64,000 nucleotides of DNA, from assembly GCA_029204225.1 (NCBI GenBank), contig CM055097.1:9009426-9073425 (forward strand), in the 5' to 3' direction. The first letter of the stretch is position 1; each line of letters starts with the position of its first letter. The notes beneath the pieces were generated by a model, which was not told where the DNA came from, searched no databases, and saw only the letters and a list, made by a program, of their open reading frames with translations. This document shows positions 23,901-35,900 of the stretch, in pieces. The position numbers and the translations under genes are program-made. The DNA is from Diphasiastrum complanatum (taxonomy: Eukaryota > Streptophyta > Lycopodiopsida > Lycopodiales > Lycopodiaceae).

Positions 23901-26900
23901 AGAGTGACAAGTCATACATAAGGTTAGTTTATTATGGCTAGGTGATAGCTATTCATAGATGACCTATTTTGAGTGGTTGAATCTAATTTCACTATACACA
24001 CAATGGCACATACCACAGGTCAGTTATGCAACATGGTAGAGCATGTCCGATCATGCTTGATCCACTAAAGATTTTCTAACAAACTCGTGATGATTGTCAT
24101 AAAGTGTATGGATATTTTATTATCATACTTTCTTAAATGAGATTCAGGGAATCTCTTCAACCTTTTGTATCAAAAATCAAGCAAGACGTGTGGGCTGAGT
24201 TTTTGTGGCCTTTTGTGTCCCAACATGAATCCTTATGTTTCTATTCACTTCTTACCATAACTACTTGTAATTTACTATATTTTTAAGATTAGGGAGGTGC
24301 AGAGTGGTGAACAAAAATGAAGTATTGCAACATCAACAACCAGATCGTGGACATTTTGAAGCACTTATTGTAAAAATTTGAAAGATTCTAGAGTTTATAG
24401 TATTGTAGTTTGCTAAAAAGCCATTGAGGGGTTAAAACATTATGTACATTTTGACAATTTCAAGGCCTAGCTATGTGTATCTAAGATCTCAATCACCATA
24501 GAAGACATGTCATGGAAGGAAGAGAAATACCATTATATAGGAATAATGTAAGCTCCTCACACAAGAATCTTGGAACGCCAAAGGTGAATTGTTGAAAAAG
24601 AGGGGGACATGGAACCACCTAATTGCGTTTGAGAAATGCTCCTCAAGTACATGCATGGGAAAGTATGAGGTGTCATACCTGGTCGATCTATTATGCAAGA
24701 GAGCAAGCCAGTCGGTTCTCCAATAGACACGATCAACAAGCCATCTAAGGACAATGGTACACCCTTTACAAATGACGTATTCTATCGATAGTTGGTGGGC
24801 AGCCTACTCTATCTTACCATATCTGGCTAACATAGTTGGGATTGCTAGTCAGTTCATGAGTAAGCCTTTTGAGAATCACTGGAAAGCTGCCAAATGGATT
24901 CGAAGGTATGTAAGAGGAATAATGAGTTACGCAATTGGATACTCTCATCATCTACTTGATCTCTACTCGATGAAGTGCACATCACATAGGTAGGCCCTGC
25001 AGTTTTGCATTACGATAGCCAAACATCTATGTCGCTGGTCAAAAATCCCGTATACCGTGCAAGGACGAAACAAATTGGGATGGATTAGCACTTTATATGA
25101 GAAAAAATGCCTAATGGCAAGATACAACTTGAGTATTGCAATTAAACTGCTCACATCTTCACTGAACCATTTAGTAAAGATAAATCTAGGAAATGTAGAC
25201 AATTGTTTACGTGCTAGATTGAACAAAATAGCCATCAAGGGGGTGGGGGGTTGTTTTACCCTTAATGGCTACAATGAACTTAGTTAATGCAAGTTGTACA
25301 AATGTAATGGGGACAATCTATTGTAAATCCATTGTGTGCCCCCTTTTGTAACTTTAGCTAAGTAAATGCAAATGGGCTCAAGTAGCCAAGTAGCACAGGG
25401 TTATGGTCATCAACATACAGAACAATAATGACAATGTCCTTTTCTCCCTTTAGACATACAAATTACATTCACACTTACTTTTCTTGAAGTGCTACTGCGT
25501 GAAGTAGTTGTCAAAACAACTATACCTAGCCCTACGCACTTGCTTCAGATTGTAGGGGCTTTCTTAAGCTTGCACAACGATTTTCCTTGCCTTTGGTCTC
25601 ATAACTATGTGGCTGCTCGGTGGAAACCTCCTCCTATAGTTGCCCATTGAAAAGGGCCACTCTTGACATCCATGTGCTAGATATCCCAGACAAAATATGC
25701 TACCAAAGCCAACAAGGTCCTGATAAATGTCATCTTTGGCACGAGCAAACGTCCCATCATAGTCCACCAACCCTTTTGTGGCTTGCTTTTGCTTTTTCTC
25801 TTGTGCTTCATGAAGTTCTGAAGGGGAGAAAATTCCCTACTAGTTCCTTGCTTTTCATGCTCTTCAATTTGAAGTCAATGATCTTCATCAAAGATCACTA
25901 CTTCGTCCTATTTTCAAGATCACAAGGAATATACACCTTCTACTCCTCATTGTAACCTAGATATATGCATATAGCTGACTTTGCGTCGAAATTTCTCCTT
26001 AGATCCTTAAGTAGATGAGGGTAGGTAGTCCATTCAACCAAACACTTTTATAAGTTCCACTTTGGGCTTGTTGCCTCTTCAGACATGATTCCTTCAACAA
26101 CTTCCGCCAAGCTCCTATTCAGCAAGAATTCAACAATCTTGATTGCTTCAGCCCAAAGATAATTCAGTTTCCCCTTTGCTTTGAGCATCCTTTTGGCACA
26201 CTCAACAATAGACACGTTCTTCCGCTTTGCCACAACATCCTACTACGATGGAGTGAAAAAATATCTCATGATTCCATTAGCCTTGCAAAAATCATTGAAT
26301 TCAATTGAGGGGTACTCACCACCCTTGTCACATCTAAGCATCTTCAACCTCTTGCCTATCTGATTCTTCACCAAAGCTTTAAATTGCTTTTTTAAGTACT
26401 TGAACTTTTTAAAATCCTCCCATAAGTACTAAGGAATAGGCCGATACCTTCCTTGTGAAGTCATCCATGAAGGTCATGAGATGGTACACCCCCCCTGAAA
26501 ATCTAGTCTGCATGGGATTGCACAAATTTGAATGCATTGATTCAAGTGCCTCTTTTGCCTTGGTAGATCTCCCTTTTGAATATAAGGTCTTTGTTGTTTC
26601 CCTAAAGCACAAGCCCACATACATTTGAACGAGACTTTATGCTAGGAAATACAACTATTATATTGTGTTAATAAGCACTTGTAAGCTCTGATAACTCAAA
26701 TGACCAATGATAGGTTGACAAGAACGATCCCTTTTCCCTTGACTCCACCCACGCACACATGATGTCCATCATCCAACTCTTCAAATGTATTGAACAAATC
26801 CCTATGAGGGGCCATATGCTTTGGGGCTCTAGATCAATAAAACCAAAAAAAACTTTCTTAAAAAAATTCATTTTTTTTCTCCCAATACCCTGTAGTTTGT

Positions 26901-29900
26901 ATCATCAAGTTTGCTCGATTCACTCAAGAGACTTTCACTAAGTCTAACCATGCCTAAATCTTAAAGCAAACAGAAGTGAACTTTGAAAGTACTTGAGAAT
27001 TGAGGTGCTTCCAAAAACTAGGGTTTTGAACCCAACTAGGGCATTATGCCACTTGATGAATACCAACAGCTCCTCTTTTGTATCTTGCCACATTGTGGTC
27101 TTTGCACAAAGATCCACTATGTGCCTGCCTTTGAAACTTAGGGAGAGTGCACTCTTCACAAGGTAAGTTGCTCCAAAAAGCTTCCAAAATCTTTGAATGA
27201 AATCTCAAATTTTTTTGCATGGCTTCCTTCCCTACAATAAATGTCCTTGAAGGGTGTTGTTTTGCATCTTGATTAGACTCATACATAAAAAGTGTCTTAT
27301 TATACATCATTGAGGTGCTTAGCCAAGATCTAGCTCATCACTAGAATCTGACCTAAACAGTTTGTCTCTTTCATAGGCTCATAGGTAGCGCAACCTACTA
27401 TGATACCAAGAGAAATGTTTGAGGCCTAGCTATGTGACATCTTAATCACCATAGAAGACATGCCATGAAAGCAAAAGAAACTAGCCATGAAATCATGGAG
27501 AAACACCAAAACACATGGGAGTAGCATAAGCTCCACACCAAGTGGAACTCCAAATGTGAACTGTTATGAGCGAGAGATAGAGAGCTTTATTAACGTCTTT
27601 TAATGCCAAAAGGCATATAAGACCAAATAAGTACATCTCAAGTGTGATAGATACTGAAAGGAGCATATAAATGTCTCCATAAACAAACGACAACTACTTT
27701 GACAGATTTTGTCAAATTCTGAAACCGGCCACTATGATGACAAGTATGGACCAAAAATGGATGCACAAAATCCTACCGATTTTGAACTACAACCATTTGA
27801 CTTTATCTTTTACAATTTCAACAAATTTATCCAAGAAGAAGGCCCTGGACGTTTGTAGCTCAAAAATAGATACGAGCAGCGGCACAAGAGAAGTTTCTCT
27901 ACACAACTATCAAACCCTCAAATATAACCTATTTAGAAGTTCACACCTAGGAAATCTGCTATAGATTCCTTGCTTGATTTTTACAATATGAATTGCTTAA
28001 AGATCCTGTCCAGTTTCCAGTTTATTTGCCCTCCTCACTGACTAGCGGCTCATTATTAAAATTTTGTGGTTTTATGTATCCCTAGAAGCCCCTAAAGGCA
28101 TTCCGTTGAGATCCCTAAAACCACTAAAAAAAAGGTCAAAATTCAAAATTTGATTGGTATACAATTCAGTACATTTTTGTTGGGGCCTAATTCGACCTCT
28201 TTTAAATTGAACTTTGATCCTTGAACACATGAGCATAAGCAATGCTCCCAAAAACTTGTAAATGATCAACTCGTGGCTTTATACCTGTGACTGCCTCTTC
28301 TGGTGTTCGATTCAAAACCATAAAATAAGACGCTCCTCCTATTGATATAGTCTGCAATGGACCACATAAATTTTGTGTGAACAAGCTTCAAGATTTCTTT
28401 TGCCCTAAAAGCTCCATCCTTAGGACAATTTTGTAGATGATGCTTGCCCATAACACAAGCTTCACAAACCTTTCCAATAGTGACATGTCATAGATGCATC
28501 AAGATTATAAAGACAACCTTCCATAGTTCCGTTAGCAATAACCTTAAAACCTTGGTTTAATCTTTAACCAAACACTTTTGATCACATACCACGTCCCTGT
28601 ATTTCAAAGAAAGTGTTATCACCAAGCTTGACTTGAGAATCCCCATGACTCTCCTCTAACTGTGTAAACCAATATCATCTTGGTGTCATGTGTTGCGTAG
28701 CTCCTGAACAAATGTACCAACAATCTTAAGCTCCTACCGATGTGGATGCCAACAATAGCTCATAGCAAACAACTTTCATTTTTGCCCTTGTCTTCAATGA
28801 AGTTCCCTGACTGCTTCTTGCCTTGAGTGAACTTATTTTTCTTGCATTCAAACGCAAAATGATCAAATTTGCCACAAAAAGTGTAGTTACCATTTCACTT
28901 TGGTGTAGAGTTGGAATTACTCCCCTCTAAATTGTGTTTGCCTTCCTGCTTTTGCCATCCATTTTGATTTTGCCATTCACCTTGATTCCTCTTGCCGCCT
29001 CTGCTCTACTTCTTGAATCTTATTCTTCTTATATTGGTTCTTGACAAAGAACCCCTGCTTCTTGAAGTCATCTCTTGACATCAAGTTTTGTCGTCGCATC
29101 TCCTCTTGTAAAAGAAGACCATTCAACTCCTCATAGGTAGGTCTCCTCTCTCTAAGAGACAAGGTCATAACAAAGTTCTGATATACTAGAGGCAAACTAT
29201 TAAGAATAATTGGAACAAGAACATTGTCAAGAATAAACTCTCCTACATCAGACAATTGATCTTTCAAATCTTTCACCCTATTCACATATCGACTCTCCCA
29301 AAACCATCTTCAGAGTATGTAGCTTATTAGTTAGAAATAGCACTCCTGATTGATTAGCAGTTTCATACATATTCTTAAGAATATCGTAAGCCTCCTTATG
29401 TCCTGTAGCACTTCTAATAAGCAAAACAATATTATCTTTCACAAAAAGATTGATGATGTGGTGTGCACGATGCACTCTCTTCATAAAAATTCTCCTATCC
29501 TGTTCATTAAGTTCAGGTGGCATAAACTCCTGGCCTGTGACTATATCCCAGAATTCCTTGTCCATGAGGATATTCTGTATTTTAAACTTCCAAAGACTAT
29601 AAATAGTCCCATCAAGCTTACTGGACTCAAGCAACATAGACTCATGCAAACTAGCCATATTCAAAACCATTGATAATTAGGTCCCCAGCAGATTGAAATA
29701 TGGTAAACGTGAGATAAGAAAACATCAATATTAGTTTTCCTCCACTTGAATATGAAACGCTCCAATTCGCAGACCAGCAAACAAAGTAACTACAAAGGTG
29801 TGAAGAACCGCAGCTCAGGCCAGTGACTTAACTAGCAGCCAATACATGTTTTACTTTAGCTAAGATCAGCGAACAATCACCCAACAAATATGTGAATAAC

Positions 29901-32900
29901 TTCTGCTAAGATCAGCGACCACTCAAAAGGAAGATGTGTTGTTACTTCACAGACGAACAACCAGGAAGATAGAAATGACATGTATTGTTCCTGCTCATCT
30001 GTTGGTGAAGATGCAGAGTAGTACTGTTCTGGCTAGCAAACAACCTGTCAAACAACATATGAACTGTACTATTCTGGCCAGCAAACAATATGTGAACTGT
30101 TGCACTCAGACACTTTCGCTACCATCTATCGAATGAATTTCAATAATGGAGACGAGACATACCAAGCACCATAGCTACTTGAGCCACATTTGAGGTTTTA
30201 CCCTTTTTCTTTTGCTTTGAACACATCTATGATACCTTTCTATGCATAAAGAAAAACCCCTTCGACTTTGCTTGGTAAAATATTTGGACCAGGGAACTCT
30301 CTACGCAACTGATCAACGACATGATTCTTGCGAGAATCGTGAAAAAGTTTCCTACCATAGGTGTAGGTAGGTGCTTGGAGGCAAGTATAAGTAGTCCCAA
30401 ACCTTGCAACTCAACGAACAAGTGAAATCGACTGAGTTAGCTTGTCAAACATTGTGAGTCTAGCTATGAGACAGCCCACTACCTACACAAGTACATGAGC
30501 TTTTCAAGGTATTTCAATTTTGTATTGCGATAAGCAATAAAGGCCTCCATTTGTCATGTATTTATCAATTTGTCTCATGATCTATGAGTGCAAAGTAGAA
30601 TCTACATAAATTTCCTATATACTCCACTAGTCCCACCATAAATTCAGCACACACACACAGAAACACATAACTTCTTCAATGAGACACAACACAAAAGCAC
30701 TTAACCCAATATCGAAAGTGTGAAGCAGAACCACACCTTAAAATCCCAGCACTTGGACTTCAACCTTTTAAACTTCATGACTAGTTTCTTTATTTATAGT
30801 TACGGAACACTAGATAAGTACATATACTGATTAAGGGAAAATCATAGCACACTGCCAAGTGCCCTAATTATTACTCTAGCACCTCAAACTGCTCACTTCT
30901 ACCTTAGCACCTCCAAAGCTACTACTTGAACATAATTATTGATTTGCACACTGGGCAAATGACATTGATTATGACTTGGAGGACCTTGACTATAATGACT
31001 AAAGTACAAAATATTTACATATTATGACCCAAGAACAAAAATCTTCACTGACTCAACATTATACTTAAATAGTCTAGTAGCAAATTATGTGGCAGCCAAT
31101 GTTTAACTAGTTGTGAAAAGATGATCACCTGAAGTGCGCTGATAACCTCAAGGTGCTGCTTTTGCTGACGAGCCGCTGCCTCCACATGGCGCTTCATTTC
31201 CTCTGCAGCTTCTATGCGTGCTCTTTCCAGCGATGCTCTATAATCTGCCTCAGATGCTTCTCGCTCCATCCTAGCCTGAGTTCTTTCCTCTGTTAGCCGT
31301 TTTTCCAACTCCGCTATGCTTCCTTTGTGGCTGTATTGAACCGTGTCCAGCATCATGTCAAATACTGTTGCTAAAAAAACCCCAAAAAAAGCTGAATTTC
31401 ATTTTTATTTTATGAGACAGACCAGTGAACAAAAATTGAGCATAGAACTTGAAGTGTACCAGTTTACTTCAAAAGCAACATAATTGTACGAGAAGGCATT
31501 GTCACCATATTGACTTTCCAACAACATTTTCTAAGAAGCATCTTTTCAAATAAACAGCCACATTTTGGTTGTTACAGAAAAGGTGATACTAGTACTTGTC
31601 GTACACTATTCAATGGCTTTTGTTAAATCCAAAGTGAATCATTGTTCAAATTGTTTTAATTCCATTTCAACAAGTATGCATCTTTCGAAACAATTTCTGA
31701 GCTTTCATGTAAATCAGAAGTTATCATAACTATCTGAAGTAGCGTAATTCTCAACTTACTTCCATCCGGACTGCCAATGCTAAATTCCAAAAAAAATTGA
31801 TAGGTAATATTGCTTCTTACTAACGAGCAAATACCTCTTCCTCTTCAGCCTCATTATCAATAAATACAAAATCCAGACTATTTCAAAACGTGTGGACCCT
31901 TTTTGTTTCTTACAAATCCAAAAGCTTTGTACTCATGTCTACAACATGGTTTCCAAAGCTTTGCATTCTTTTGTTTTCGCCATAAGTACTTTTCCCCCAT
32001 GGCATCTTTTACTAGTATTTTGTAAGATCACAATTCAGAAACATCCTGTAACAACGTTCCACAATCTAACAACCTCCATCTTCCCAGTCTAAGTATATTT
32101 GTGATGGATCCATCAAGCTTCAAGAACTCAAGGAATCTTTTTGTGTTTTCAAGAACCATTTGCTTTGTTGTACAGTTCAATAATTAAGAGTCGTGTACAA
32201 AAAGTACTTAGCAACTACGTATCTGTCAGCACAACTACATTGTTTAACCACTTACATATGTGAAGAAATTGCTGAAGAAAGAACTATTCTAAAGAGAGAA
32301 GTTGCAATAACTTCATATAATTTGTGGCTATCATCTGCAACTAGTACCATCCATCATAGCCTTTTAGAGCTTATGATTCCGCATTGAATGTTCATAGCTC
32401 AATGAATATCCCTAATGCCAAAGTGATTTATGCTTACTTCTGAATAGCTTCTTCTGCCTCCATACGAGATTTTGCAGCAGCCACTATGTGTTGATTTAAA
32501 TCTTCTATCATGCTTTGCTGTTGGACGGTGGTGGCAGTGTAAGACTCAAGCTCTCTGTTTTTCTGGCTCAACTCAGTTCGTATATCCTCAATTTGCTTAG
32601 CAAACAATGTGGTGACAGAGGATCGCAGTTCCTTCAGCTCCTAACAAATATACAATCAATATCCTCAATATCTATGGCACACAGAGAATGCATTGTATTT
32701 GGGACAAACAGTAAAATTGAGGACATCATAATACATTTACATATGAGCACAGAGACCTCCTCAGTACTTGTAAAGACAAGAGAATCAGACTATTTATGAC
32801 AGGAAATCATAACCACAGCCAGTCTGGTGCTTGAAAAGCCAAAAGTTGATTTGTCCTTGATCTGGTCTAGTGATTCCATGCTGGATAGAAAATCAAAAGA

Positions 32901-35900
32901 AAGCCCTAACAGTTTATCATTATGAGGTACCACAGCAGATCAGAGCCATAGAAGATCAAGAAATGAACAGCCAGAAGGAAACCAACAGTTTCATGACGCG
33001 TTTCTGCTGCACGAAATTCGTTGCGCATCTTCTCAATCGTCAACAAATGGTCCTCGAGCTGTTGTCGAAGTTCCTGCTTATTTTTAACCATTAGTTCAAC
33101 ATATATCAATTCAGGAAAATGCACATTACTTTTTTATGGTGAATTTTAGATTCAGGCAGAAAAAGCATGCAATGCATGAAAAAAGTTACAAGTGCTGCCA
33201 AATATTCAATTTTACATGTGAAAAGTGAATTTGCTTTTTAACGGCAACAAATAACCTGTTTTCTGTTAACAAACAATCAAAAAAGCAAGTTAAACCAGCT
33301 ATTACCTCATTGGCCCGCTGCAAACGCCGCACATCATCAAGAGACACAGGTCCATCGGGGGCCCCAATCCCCAATCCCCGCATTCGCTTACCATCTCCCA
33401 GAGATCCCTCATCGATACTCTCATCTGAGGAAAAAAATCTTATAAACCCCCTAAAATATAATCACAGCTTTAAGATTGAAATAAAGTAGTTCCATGTGAT
33501 TTTAAAGGTTTGTTACCAGGTGAATGACCCTCTCTCAAACCATATCCTTCCTGAAAGTATGTTCTTGAGGTAATAAATCTTCCAAATTTGCATTTTATTT
33601 GAGATAGCTTGTGTTTGCAAAAGCTGACCAGAGATAGATGATATCACTCAAAATTTTAGGATCCACAGTCCTGACATATGATTATTTTCTGTGCTCCAAA
33701 ATCCACAATCAGTTCATGTCTCTCATTGCTAATCTCAATTGCATTATACTATAGTTACAATATCCAGATTCTAGCCTCGCAAGTTGAATGTTAGATAGCA
33801 CTCTTAAAAAAAGCCATCTTTCTTGATTGGACGTAATTGCCATGTCAAAGTGCCTTTCGAATTTGATCCTCGATTTGAATAATCTGGTAGCATTGTAGTA
33901 TTGAAAGAATATTGTTAAGGACACAGTCTGTACTTTCCACAAGCACCTGCTCAATTTTGAAACTCGAAACTACTTTATGACATTATTGAGTTTGAGACAC
34001 CCCCTTATTTCTGAATAACACTTTCAGAAGATCAGACTAAATGCCCTAAATTGGGCCCCCCACAAGAGGTCACATTTAGAACCTTATGGATGATTGTTAA
34101 AGTGGTGTATACATAGGGGCTAGAAACTATCATTTCTCAGATTATTGAGTTTGGTGTCCTGAGCATCTTTTAAGGGTGTTCTATGTTTCTGTTTTACAAA
34201 TATAGTGGTTACATTTCAGTAGTACATTCATGTTAATACATTTTACAGCCCACCATTGTGTTAGAAATTAATGTTTATTTGCACCCCTAATCTTGGCTTG
34301 GCCATGCCTGCGAGCTATTTTAGGGGCCATTTCTATTTTTAGTATATCAAAGTCAAAGTCCTAAAGTCAAGCTAATTAGTCTTGCATGTAGGAGGGTGCA
34401 CTAGTTCTAGAATAAAACATAAATTTTCTCTTAGAAATTTAGTAAGGGTCTTTACTGAAAATAGAGAGCAACTATAGTAATCAGCTTTTTGCTTCTTGCT
34501 TTTTCTTTATGCTTTTAGCTTTTAGCTTTTGCTAAGGACTAGAGAAATTATGTGAGGGCTGGCACTCCACCTCCATTCATTCCATTGTAAAGAGCTATGC
34601 TCATTCTTCAACTAATTTGAGTTCTCTTTAATCTCTCATGTTGATCTTGATTGGTGTGTGTGAGTGCTAATATGATTAGTTCACTGCTATCTTGAATTTG
34701 AGCATCAAATTCCAACACATTGAGGGCCATTTACATTTCAATATATTCTTATAAGCCCCACATTGAGGGCAATGTTTTTTAAAGTTATGGAGAGTTATAT
34801 ACTAGAGATAGCCCCTAACTAGTATACCTTGAGGGACTGGGCCATTTACCATTAAGGGCATGTCCTTATGGGACCCAGGTACCCTAGGTTGCCCTAATCT
34901 CTAGAAGGTTCCACTAAGGACCGCTAGATAGTATATATAAGGCTATCACTTAGACATTACTGATTCATTCATTATTTAACTGATTATTGCTTGGGCTCTT
35001 CGTGAGAGAACCCTACTGCTTGTAGGGCTTTAACCATTGATTATATTAGATGCTTTCGGTCATTCTTCGTGGGGGATTACTTAATTGTGTCATTTATGCT
35101 TCGTTGATACAATATCCATATATTGAGTCTAGAACCATGACGCTCACTAAGAAGGTTTTCCAAGGGTTTGCAGAAAACAAAGAATTTATTGACGATTTCT
35201 TATTCGACAAGGGCTTGGAAAAGATGCAATACAAATGGATAGCAATCGGAACCTACCCTACCTACTCACCTACACCTCCTTCACGTATTTACCTACTAGT
35301 CAATCAAAAATGGGTACAATGTAAAATTTCATAGGGTTCTAAAAACAAACTTCCGGCCTGTAAGATTTAGCTTCTAGATTTACATTAGTATTAAGTAGTA
35401 AGTTCTATAGTTTGTAACTTTATTGTTTACAATTTTTGGAAGTTCTTGGATGTTTGAAAATTGAGACTGTATGATGAATGGTGACAATATCAATAATTGA
35501 TTGAGGAAAGTGACCGTAGTCACCATACTACAACTTCTCCTCTTGAAATTGCATTCTCATGAAATTGGATGTATCTACTTGTTACCAGACTTTCTATGAC
35601 ATCTGTTAACCCCAAAAACCCTCAAAAACACATTAAAAAAAAAAAAAAACCTAAAAAAAAATTCCCGTTTCGAACCAAAACCAGTCGTTTCAAACGCGTT
35701 TCGAAACGACGTATGAAACGAGCCCATGAAACATTGGACGGTACATACCAGAAGGACTCGGATCATGATCTTTAACAAATCTAAGGACTTTATGCAACGA
35801 CATGCTTTTACTCTAGGTGGCCAACCTTTCGATATTGTCTCCTCTTACACATATTTGGGCACACTTTTCATAGGGCCTATGTTTAGCATGAGACGGGCAA

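Larger units (their letters stand above)
24452..27560 (-). mobile_element. Ty1/copia element with internal inverted segment
   Basis: Minus-strand order from the top: 5' LTR remnant 27560-27409; PBS (TGGTATCATAGTAGG) just below; start of gag 26951 ([15 protein letters not shown]); protease about 26830 (mutated); integrase 26620-26050; RT to the YVDD box at about 25420-25407; then a plus-strand block 24680-25406; then the last part of the 3' LTR, 24679-24452. The plus-strand block carries the RT end, RNase H, purine tract and the first part of the same 3' LTR. The two LTR pieces join correctly if the block is turned round. Confidence 0.8.

Noticed and set aside
24680-25250. A separate plus-strand copia element
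   Set aside because: Its LTR part and RT edge fit exactly with the minus-strand element on both sides, so an internal inversion explains it better than a second insertion.
31760-31779. A 20-nt microexon (AG|CATTGGC...GGAA|GTAAGT) between exons 7 and 8
   Set aside because: It restores phase only if an upstream acceptor of exon 8 is used. The acceptor at 31331 joins exon 7 to exon 8 directly in phase and gives the family-typical SIAELE sequence, so the microexon is not needed.
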